Origin: Rhodococcus pseudokoreensis
Lineage (GTDB): Bacteria > Actinomycetota > Actinomycetes > Mycobacteriales > Mycobacteriaceae
Length of the DNA stretch: 64,000 nucleotides
Reading direction: 5' to 3'
Assembly: GCF_017068395.1 (NCBI RefSeq)
Contig: NZ_CP070619.1
Span: 7,254,001 to 7,318,000, forward strand
The first letter of the stretch is position 1, and each line of letters begins with the position of its first letter. This document shows positions 55,174-64,000 of the stretch, in pieces. The notes under the pieces were generated by a model. The model did no database searches and was not told the origin of the DNA. It saw only the letters and a list, made by a program, of their open reading frames with translations. Both the position numbers and the translations under genes were made by a program.

Positions 55174-56086
55174 TGCCGCCCTCGGCAGGCGCCTGCTGCA
55201 GATCGGAGGGCAGCTGCAGGTCACTCGGGAGCTGCATGCCGCTCGGCAGCTGCGCCCCCGCGCCGCCGGACTCCGACTGGTCGGGACTGATTCCGCCACC
55301 GTCCATCGGCACCGCGTCCGCGCCCGGCGTGGACGGGTCGAACGGCGGCGGGTTGTCCGGGTCGAAACCGGAGCCCGGGATGGACGAGCAGCTCGCGCCG
55401 ACCTCCGGGTAGGTGTTCTTGTTGATCCGCAGCGCGGTGATGAACTGGTCGATGCGCTCGTCGTCGACGCTGTCCACCTTCAACTGGTGGCCCCACGACT
55501 GCAGGGAGACGGGGCTGTCGAGGCCCGGGTACGGCGACATCAGCGTGTACGTCTCGCCGTCCACCTTGTCCTTCAGCGTCTCGACCTGGTCGGCGGACAG
55601 CTCGTCCGGGTTGTAGGCGATCCACACGGCGCCGTGCTCGAGCGAGTGCACCGCGTTCTCGGTGCGGATCGCGTTCGGGTAGACCGTACCGGTGCACGTC
55701 GCCCAGATGGCGTCGTGCGGGCCGCCGAACGGCGGCGACTGGTCGTACGCGACGCGCTGCGTCGGCTGGATGTGGATGCCTGCCGGGTAGTCGACCTTCA
55801 GGACGCCGTCGATGTTGACCGACGGGTCGGGGTTCTCGGCGCTCGGCGCGTACTTCGCGGCCTCTTCCTTGGCCTGATACTTGGGAATCAGGTTGATCGC
55901 GAGGACCGCCACGAGCGCGAGAACGGCCGCTCCGGCGCCGATCGTCAGCCAGGGGATGTTCCGGGGAGCGGACGCGCCGCCCTTGATTTTCGTGCCGCCG
56001 CTCTTCTTCTTGGCGGCCTTGATGGCCTTCGCCGACTTCGCGCCCGAGTTCTTATCGGGACCGCGACTTTCCGAACCGCTTGGCAT
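55166..56086 (-). CDS. DUF3105 membrane-anchored protein
   Basis: Protein of 306 residues. A Lys-rich cytoplasmic N-terminus (KAIKAAKKKSGGTKIKGG) precedes one helix (LTIGAGAAVLALVAVLAINL). The DUF3105 domain follows, with PPFGGPHDAIWATCTGTVYP, NAVHSLEHGAVWIAYNP and a paired Cys near EVGASCSS. The last 60 residues are Pro/Gly/Gln-rich with LQLPSDLQ repeats. The conserved His/Cys residues suggest metal binding, but function is unknown. First gene of a two-gene unit with the DUF305 protein. Confidence 0.88.
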   Translation of the reverse strand: MPSGSESRGPDKNSGAKSAKAIKAAKKKSGGTKIKGGASAPRNIPWLTIGAGAAVLALVAVLAINLIPKYQAKEEAAKYAPSAENPDPSVNIDGVLKVDYPAGIHIQPTQRVAYDQSPPFGGPHDAIWATCTGTVYPNAIRTENAVHSLEHGAVWIAYNPDELSADQVETLKDKVDGETYTLMSPYPGLDSPVSLQSWGHQLKVDSVDDERIDQFITALRINKNTYPEVGASCSSIPGSGFDPDNPPPFDPSTPGADAVPMDGGGISPDQSESGGAGAQLPSGMQLPSDLQLPSDLQQAPAEGGNG

Positions 56087-56293
56087 CGATTGTGATCTTT
56101 CGGTGTGTGGGTTACGGGCGCTCGACCCCCGGTGACCGGGAGCTGAGAGCCGGGACTCAGGGCGATCCCACTCTACTTACCCACCCTGAGCGCAACCTGG
56201 GAGAGTGGCCGGGCCCACGCTCGCCGGCGGTCGCCGGGACTCGCGGGAAGCCGGATCACCGCTCGGGACGCGTTGGCCATAGGATAGATACCT

Positions 56294-57946
56294 GTGACTC
56301 CAGCTGACCTTGCCGAACTGCTCCGCGGAACCGCCGCGAAAGTGCTCGCCGAACGCGGACTCGACGTGTCCGTGCTTCCCGAAACTCTCACGGTCGAGCG
56401 TCCGCGCAATCCCGAGCACGGCGATTACGCCACCAACGTCGCGATGCAGGTGGCCAAGAAGGTCGGTACCAACCCGCGTGAGCTGGCCGGCTGGCTCGCC
56501 GACGCGCTGACCGCGGCCGAGGGCATCGACAGCGCCGACATCGCGGGCCCGGGCTTCCTCAACATCCGCCTGGCCGCCGACGCGCAGGGTGCGATCGTCG
56601 CGAAGATCCTCGAGGCGGGTACCGCGTTCGGGTCCGGCCACACGCTGGACGGCAAGAAGATCAACCTCGAGTTCGTCTCCGCGAACCCCACCGGCCCCAT
56701 CCACCTCGGCGGAACCCGCTGGGCCGCCGTGGGCGACGCGCTCGGGCGGATCCTGTCCACCCAGGGCGCGGCGGTCACGCGTGAGTACTACTTCAACGAC
56801 CACGGCGCCCAGATCGACCGGTTCTCCCGTTCGCTGATCGCGGCCGCCAAGGGCGAACCCGCCCCCGAGGACGGATACGCGGGCGCCTACATCGCCGATA
56901 TCGCCGCCGACGTGCAGCAACAGCGCCCCGACGTGCTGGACCTGCCCGCGGGGGAGCAGCAGGAGGTCTTCCGCGCCATCGGCGTCGACCTGATGTTCGC
57001 GCACATCAAGCGCACGCTGCACGAGTTCGGCGTCGACTTCGACGTCTACTTCCACGAGAACTCGCTGTTCGAGTCCGGCGCGGTGGAGAAGGCCGTCCAG
57101 ACGCTGAAGGACTCCGGCAACCTCTTCCCGGAGGACGGCGCCTGGTGGCTCAAGAGCACCGACTTCGGCGACGACAAGGACCGGGTGGTCATCAAGAGCG
57201 ACGGCAACGCGGCGTACATCGCCGGCGACATCGCCTACTTCCAGGACAAGCGCTCCCGCGGCTTCGACCTGTGCATCTACATGCTCGGTGCGGACCACCA
57301 CGGGTACATCGGCCGGCTGAAGGCGGCCGCGGCCGCCTTCGGTGACGACCCCGACACCGTCGAGGTGCTCATCGGCCAGATGGTGAACCTGGTCCGAGAA
57401 GGCGTGGCCGTGAAGATGAGCAAGCGCGCCGGCACCGTCATCACCCTGGACGATCTGGTCGAGGCGATCGGCGTCGACGCGTCGCGGTACGCGATGATCC
57501 GGTCGTCGGTGGATTCGAGCATCGACATCGACCTCGAACTGTGGACGAGCACCGGCAACGAGAACCCGGTGTACTACGTGCAGTACGCGCACGCCCGGCT
57601 GTCGGCGATCGCCCGCAACGCCGCCGACCTCGGCATCGCCGTCACGGATCCCGACTTCTCACTGCTGGTCTCGGAGCAGGAGGGCGATCTGATCCGCACC
57701 CTCGGCGAGTACCCGCGGGTCGTGACCAGCGCCGCGAATCTGCGTGAGCCGCACCGTATCGCGCGGTATCTCGAGGAACTGGCCGGCGCCTACCACCGGT
57801 TCTACGGTGCCTGCCGCATCCTGCCCCAGGGCGACGAAGAGGTCGGCCCGCTGCACATCGCGCGACTGGCGCTGTGCGACGCGTCCCGCCAGGTCCTGGC
57901 GAACGGACTCGCCCTGCTCGGCGTCAGCGCACCGGAGCAGATGTGA
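56294..57946 (+). CDS. argS: Arginyl-tRNA synthetase
   Basis: Class I synthetase of 550 residues. The N-terminal Add-1 domain precedes [22 protein letters not shown], with HLGG as the HIGH signature. KMSKRAGT is the KMSKS loop. [11 protein letters not shown] begins the anticodon-binding bundle. All family motifs are intact. Start GTG at 56294; no ATG fits the N-terminal domain better. It heads the conserved actinobacterial order argS-lysA-hom-thrC-thrB-rho and overlaps lysA by four bases. Confidence 0.97.
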   Translation: MTPADLAELLRGTAAKVLAERGLDVSVLPETLTVERPRNPEHGDYATNVAMQVAKKVGTNPRELAGWLADALTAAEGIDSADIAGPGFLNIRLAADAQGAIVAKILEAGTAFGSGHTLDGKKINLEFVSANPTGPIHLGGTRWAAVGDALGRILSTQGAAVTREYYFNDHGAQIDRFSRSLIAAAKGEPAPEDGYAGAYIADIAADVQQQRPDVLDLPAGEQQEVFRAIGVDLMFAHIKRTLHEFGVDFDVYFHENSLFESGAVEKAVQTLKDSGNLFPEDGAWWLKSTDFGDDKDRVVIKSDGNAAYIAGDIAYFQDKRSRGFDLCIYMLGADHHGYIGRLKAAAAAFGDDPDTVEVLIGQMVNLVREGVAVKMSKRAGTVITLDDLVEAIGVDASRYAMIRSSVDSSIDIDLELWTSTGNENPVYYVQYAHARLSAIARNAADLGIAVTDPDFSLLVSEQEGDLIRTLGEYPRVVTSAANLREPHRIARYLEELAGAYHRFYGACRILPQGDEEVGPLHIARLALCDASRQVLANGLALLGVSAPEQM

Positions 57947-59364
57947 GCGCGCACCCCGCCGGTCCCAAGCACGCGGAGCAAGTGCACGCGCCCGGTCTGC
58001 CCGAACGTCCCGCCGACGCCGCCGCATTCGCCGCACTCTCGCCCGAGGTGTGGCCCCGCAACGCCCGCCGCGCCGCGGACGGGGTGGTCAGCATCGCGGG
58101 CATCCCGGTCACCGAACTGGCCGAGAAGTACGGCACCCCACTGTTCGTCGTCGACGAGGACGACTTCCGGTCCCGCTGCCGCGACATGGCCCGCGCCTTC
58201 GGGCCGACGGCCAAGGTGCACTACGCGTCGAAGGCGTTCCTGTGCGGCGAGATCGCCCGCTGGGTCGCCGACGAGGGACTGTCCCTGGACGTCGCTTCGG
58301 GCGGCGAACTCGCGGTCGCACTGCACGCCGGATTCCCGGCGGAGCGAATTGCCATGCACGGCAACAACAAATCGGTCACCGAGCTGACCGCCGCGGTGAC
58401 GGCCCGGGTCGGGCACATCGTGCTCGACTCCGCCACGGAGATCGACCGCCTCGACAAGGTGGCCGCCGAAGCCGGTGTGGTGCAGGACGTTCTGATCCGC
58501 GTGACCGTCGGAGTCGAGGCGCACACCCACGAGTTCATCTCCACCGCCCACGAGGACCAGAAGTTCGGGTTCTCGCTCGCGGGCGGAAAGGCGATCGACG
58601 CGGTCCGGCGGGTCTTCGCCGCCGACAACCTGCGACTGGTGGGCCTCCACAGCCACATCGGTTCGCAGATCTTCGACGTCGACGGCTTCGAGTTGGCCGC
58701 GCACCGCGTGATCGGCCTCCTGCGGGACGTCGTCGCGGAGTTCGGCGTCGAGAAGACCGCTCAGATCTCGATCATCGACCTCGGCGGCGGCATGGGCATC
58801 TCCTACGTTCCCACCGACGACCCGCCGCCGGTCGACCAGCTCGCCGCAAAACTCGGCGACATCGTGCGCCACGAGTCGGCGCTCGCCGGTCTGCCCGAGC
58901 CGACGCTGGCCGTCGAACCCGGCCGCGCGATCGCCGGACCCGGCACGGTCACGCTGTACGAGGTCGGCACCATCAAGGACGTCACCGTCGGCAGCAACCT
59001 CACCCGCCGGTACGTCAGCGTCGACGGCGGAATGAGCGACAACATCCGCACCGCGCTGTACCAGGCGGAGTACGAGGCCAAACTGGTCTCGCGGGTCAGC
59101 GACGCCGCGCCGGTGGTGTCCCGCGTCGTCGGCAAACACTGCGAATCCGGTGACATCGTGATCCGCGACACCTGGATGCCCGAGGACATCGACGCCGGCG
59201 ACTTGCTCGCCGTCGCGGCCACCGGTGCATACTGCTATTCGATGTCGAGCAGGTACAACCTGCTCGCCCGCCCTGCCGTGGTGGCGGTGCGCGACGGACA
59301 GTCGCGCGTGATCCTCCGGAGGGAAACCGTGGAAGACCTGTTGAGCTTGGAGGTACAAGAGTGA
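57943..59364 (+). CDS. lysA: Diaminopimelate decarboxylase
   Basis: PLP enzyme of 473 residues that makes lysine from meso-diaminopimelate. The PLP lysine is in [21 protein letters not shown], the phosphate loop [10 protein letters not shown] and [10 protein letters not shown] follow. CESGDIV with [10 protein letters not shown] near the C-terminus completes the second-subunit part of the active site. GTG at 57943 overlaps the argS stop. It also overlaps hom by four bases, so lysine and threonine synthesis are co-transcribed. Confidence 0.97.
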   Translation: MSAHPAGPKHAEQVHAPGLPERPADAAAFAALSPEVWPRNARRAADGVVSIAGIPVTELAEKYGTPLFVVDEDDFRSRCRDMARAFGPTAKVHYASKAFLCGEIARWVADEGLSLDVASGGELAVALHAGFPAERIAMHGNNKSVTELTAAVTARVGHIVLDSATEIDRLDKVAAEAGVVQDVLIRVTVGVEAHTHEFISTAHEDQKFGFSLAGGKAIDAVRRVFAADNLRLVGLHSHIGSQIFDVDGFELAAHRVIGLLRDVVAEFGVEKTAQISIIDLGGGMGISYVPTDDPPPVDQLAAKLGDIVRHESALAGLPEPTLAVEPGRAIAGPGTVTLYEVGTIKDVTVGSNLTRRYVSVDGGMSDNIRTALYQAEYEAKLVSRVSDAAPVVSRVVGKHCESGDIVIRDTWMPEDIDAGDLLAVAATGAYCYSMSSRYNLLARPAVVAVRDGQSRVILRRETVEDLLSLEVQE

Positions 59365-60670
59365 CGAGCGAATCGGCGCATCGCGCTATCGGTGTGGCCG
59401 TCCTCGGTCTCGGAAACGTCGGGAGCGAGGTCGTGCGCATCCTGCGGGAGCACAGCGAAGACCTCGAGGCTCGCGTCGGCGCCCCGCTGGAACTGCGTGG
59501 AGTGGCCGTCCGCCGCCCCGGCAAGGACCGCGGAATTCCCGAGGAGTTGCAGACCACCGACGCGGAGGCCCTCGTGGCCCGCGACGACGTCGACCTGGTC
59601 GTCGAGGTGATCGGCGGCATGGATCTGCCCCGCAAGCTGATTCTCTCGGCGCTGAACTCCGGCAAGTCCGTCGTCACCGCCAACAAGGCGCTCCTCGCCG
59701 ATCACACCGGTGAACTGGCCGAGGCCGCGGAACTGCACAACGTCGACCTCTACTTCGAGGCCGCCGTGGCCGGCGCGATCCCCGTGATCCGCCCGCTCAT
59801 CCAGTCGCTCGCCGGCGACCGGGTGAACAAGGTCGCCGGAATCGTGAACGGGACCACCAACTTCATCCTGTCGGCGATGGACGAGACCGGCGCGGACTAC
59901 GCCGCGACCCTCGCCGAGGCCGGACGCCTGGGATATGCCGAGGCCGATCCGACCGCCGACGTGGAAGGCTACGACGCCGCGGCCAAGGCCGCCATCCTCG
60001 CGTCGATCGCGTTTCACACCCGGGTCACCGCCGCCGACGTGTACCGCGAGGGGATCTCCAAGATCACCGCGGCCGACCTGACGTCGGCCCGCGCCCTCGA
60101 CTGCACGATCAAGCTGCTGTCCATCTGCGAGCGGATCACCACCCCCGAGGGCAAGGAACGGATCTCCGCTCGGGTCTACCCGGCTCTCGTGCCGCTGGAG
60201 CACCCGCTGGCTTCGGTCAACGGTGCGTTCAACGCGGTCGTCGTCGAGGCGGAGAACGCCGGGCGCCTGATGTTCTACGGTCAGGGCGCCGGCGGCGCCC
60301 CCACCGCGTCAGCCGTGATGGGCGACCTGGTGATGGCCGCGCGCAACAAGGTGAACGGTGGCCGCGGACCCCGCGAGTCCAAGTACGCCAAGCTGAAGAT
60401 CGCGCCGATCGGCGACATCCCCACCCGCTACTACGTCAACATGCAGGTAGCGGACAAGGCCGGGGTCCTGTCGGCGGTGGCTGCCGAATTCTCGCAGCAC
60501 GGCGTCAGCATCTCCACCGTGCGGCAGGAAGGTGCCGGCGACGGCGCCCGCCTCGTCGTCGTGACCCACGTCGCGACGGATTCTGCCCTGTCGGAAACCG
60601 TTGAGGCCCTGAGCAAACTCGAATTCGTCACCGCTGTGACCAGCGTGCTGCGACTGGAAGGCACCGAACA

Positions 60671-60674
<4 letters not shown>
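59361..60674 (+). CDS. hom: Homoserine dehydrogenase
   Basis: NAD(P)-dependent enzyme of 437 residues that reduces aspartate semialdehyde to homoserine. The nucleotide loop is [17 protein letters not shown]. The active site region is [14 protein letters not shown] and [20 protein letters not shown], with its catalytic Lys and Asp. The C-terminal ACT domain starts near [20 protein letters not shown] and gives threonine feedback control in relatives. GTG start coupled to lysA; overlaps thrC by four bases. Confidence 0.97.
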
Positions 60675-62742
<2,068 letters not shown>

Positions 62743-62746
62743 CACG

Positions 62747-62774
62747 CCGTAGGGGCGTCTCCTTGCCCCTACGG
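62747..62774 (+). terminator. Terminator after thrB
   Basis: Ten-base-pair stem CCGTAGGGGC/GCCCCTACGG with an eight-base loop, starting five bases after the thrB stop. It separates the amino-acid operon from rho. Confidence 0.8.
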
Positions 62775-63070
62775 GCGTTCACAGCTATCCTGGGCAATGT
62801 CCGTACATCGTGCGCATCAGACGCCGGTGCTTCACCAGGGCAATTACTCCAGGTCAATCGGGGTTGACGGCTCCTGGCACGATCCTCCGCACTATCTGTC
62901 GTGTAGGGATTGCGAGTACGCGCCTGTTTCAAGGGTGATGTGATGGCGGGCAAGCCGGCAGTTCTTCACATGCAACTACGTACGGCACATCCGAATTCGG
63001 TATTCGAAACCGAATTACGGGACGAACCCTCGACTCTGCGCAGCGCGAGTGAGGGAAGGAAAGGACCTCC
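62775..63070 (+). promoter_or_regulatory. Long rho leader region
   Basis: About 296 bases without a convincing gene. TTGACG at 62864 could be a -35 element; candidate -10 boxes (TATCTG at 62893, TAGGGAT at 62904) are poorly spaced. The region ends in GGAAGGAAAGGA, a strong ribosome site. Long untranslated leaders before rho are typical and often mediate Rho autoregulation; no specific structure is claimed. Confidence 0.4.
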
Positions 63071-64000
63071 GTGACCGATACGGACCTCATCGCCGCTCCT
63101 GTGCGCGCCTCCTCGGTGGATACCGTTGGCGCGCAGGCAGGCGACTCTTCACAGGCGTCATCAGTGACGGCCTCCACAAAGCGCGCCGACGCGCGCCGAG
63201 GTGCCGGGCTGTCCGGAATGGTGCTCACCGAGCTCCGCTCTCTCGCAGGTGAGCTGGGCATCAAGGGCATTTCGGGGATGCGCAAGGGCGACCTGATCGC
63301 CGCGATCAAGGAGCGTCAGGGCGGCTCTGCAGCCCCGGCCGCTGCCGCGACCGAAACCGCTCCCCGGACCCGGGCGACGCGCGCAAAGCGCGAACAGTCC
63401 GCTCAGACCGAACTCGAAGTGATTCCGCAGGCGGAGCCCGTCGAGAAGGCCGCCGAGCCCAAGACGGCCGAACCTGCGACGGCCGACGGCGCAGCCGGCG
63501 ACACCGACACCGCCGAAGGCGGACGTCGTGGCCGCCAGCGCCGCGGATCCGCGCGTCGGGCAGGCGCTCCCGAGCAGGGTGACCAGGGCGGCAACGCTCA
63601 GGACACCGCCTCGGCGACTGCCACCGACACGCAGCAGGCCGAGCGCAAGCAGGCCGAAGACCGGCAGGATACCGCCGAGAAGCCCGCCAAGCAGGACGGC
63701 TCCGGCGAGCAGGGCGGCGACCGCAACCGGCGTGAGCGCGGCGGCGACCGCGGCGACACCCGTGGTGATCGCGGCGAGACCCGCGGTGACCGGGGCGAAC
63801 GCGGCGACCGTGGCGATCGCGACAACCGCGGCGACCGCAGCCAGGGCGGCAACGGCCCGCGCACCAACGACAACCGCCCCGGCGACGACGAGGAAGGCGG
63901 TCGCGGACGCCGCGGACGTCGATTCCGCGAACGTCGTCGTGGACGCGACCGCGGCGAAGGCGGCGGCGGCGACGTCCGCGAGACCGAGATCCGCGAGGAC
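63071..64000 (+). CDS. rho: Transcription termination factor Rho (5' part, cut by window end)
   Basis: The first 310 codons of rho; the RNA-binding cold-shock and ATPase domains lie beyond the window. GTG at 63071 has AAGGA five bases upstream. After a variable N-terminus, the Rho_N SAP-like domain is GMVLTELRSLAGELGIKGIS, then MRKGDLIAAIKERQ (about residues 51-85). An Ala/Glu/Lys-rich stretch follows, then a long Arg/Gly/Asp insertion with tandem GDRGDTRGDRG-type repeats, typical of high-GC actinobacterial Rho and probably disordered and RNA-binding. It is the usual gene after thrB. Confidence 0.93.
   Translation, partial: MTDTDLIAAPVRASSVDTVGAQAGDSSQASSVTASTKRADARRGAGLSGMVLTELRSLAGELGIKGISGMRKGDLIAAIKERQGGSAAPAAAATETAPRTRATRAKREQSAQTELEVIPQAEPVEKAAEPKTAEPATADGAAGDTDTAEGGRRGRQRRGSARRAGAPEQGDQGGNAQDTASATATDTQQAERKQAEDRQDTAEKPAKQDGSGEQGGDRNRRERGGDRGDTRGDRGETRGDRGERGDRGDRDNRGDRSQGGNGPRTNDNRPGDDEEGGRGRRGRRFRERRRGRDRGEGGGGDVRETEIRED
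63716..63838 (+). repeat. Degenerate GDR/RGD-coding repeat in rho
   Basis: About 41 codons made almost wholly of Gly, Asp, Arg, Glu and Thr in GGCGACCGC/GGTGATCGC-type nine-base units. It is in-frame and degenerate, so it is a protein low-complexity repeat and not a CRISPR or transposon feature. Confidence 0.85.

Noticed and set aside
63716..63838. Possible CRISPR-like array in rho
   Set aside because: Units are nine bases, degenerate and in-frame with no unique spacers, so this is a low-complexity protein repeat.

Overview
The window is high-GC actinobacterial chromosome. It most resembles a large-genome Rhodococcus of the R. jostii/opacus type. The evidence is a mmsA/mmsB valine pathway, many paralogous acyl-CoA dehydrogenases, SDRs and TetR regulators, a DUF222/HNH protein, DUF3105 and DUF305 membrane proteins, and the actinobacterial order argS-lysA-hom-thrC-thrB-rho. 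The genus is inferred from gene content and family memory, not from a search.

Layout. 1-6062: a six-gene N-acetylglucosamine operon (EIIC permease, HPr, enzyme I, NagA, NagB, CutC) behind a DasR-like operator candidate. 6142-8587: a DUF222/HNH protein, a flavin-type oxidase-fold protein and a nucleotidyltransferase-like protein. 8746-14194: a complete isobutyryl-CoA to propionyl-CoA (valine) operon ending at a strong bidirectional terminator. 14252-23583: MFS exporter plus MarR, tRNA-Cys, a large GT39-type membrane glycosyltransferase, TetR, a D-aminoacylase-type amidohydrolase plus an alpha/beta hydrolase, and a TetR/ketoacyl-synthase divergent pair with a duplicated operator. 23648-25196: a PopR-like regulator facing a second clpP pair, with PopR/ClgR-type palindromes before both. 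25405-34645: an LMW tyrosine phosphatase, then a sulfation cassette. That cassette holds a sulfotransferase, an SDR and an unknown protein on one strand, and IclR, CysD, CysNC, a CysQ fusion and a SnoaL-like protein on the other. The two arms share one IclR operator type.

34738-50191: a large acyl-CoA catabolic region. It has a phosphotriesterase-like lactonase, TetR, MaoC, two CoA ligases, three acyl-CoA dehydrogenases, an APH-type kinase, an enoyl-CoA hydratase, three SDRs and two MDR oxidoreductases. The lactonase, kinase, ACAD10/11-like dehydrogenase and ligase together suggest breakdown of lactones or 4-hydroxy acids through 4-phosphoacyl-CoA intermediates.

50257-51780: a visibly lower-GC patch abutting the 3' end of tRNA-Arg(CCG). 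It carries a frameshifted phage-type HNH gene and, on the minus strand, five tandem, translationally interlocked tiny ORFs (29-45 codons) that are extraordinarily rich in tryptophan. I know no described family for these; they are the best candidate for an undescribed system here. 52024-64000: phosphoketolase, a DUF305/DUF3105 pair, argS-lysA-hom-thrC-thrB, and the 5' part of rho with a long RGD-repeat insertion, cut by the window end.
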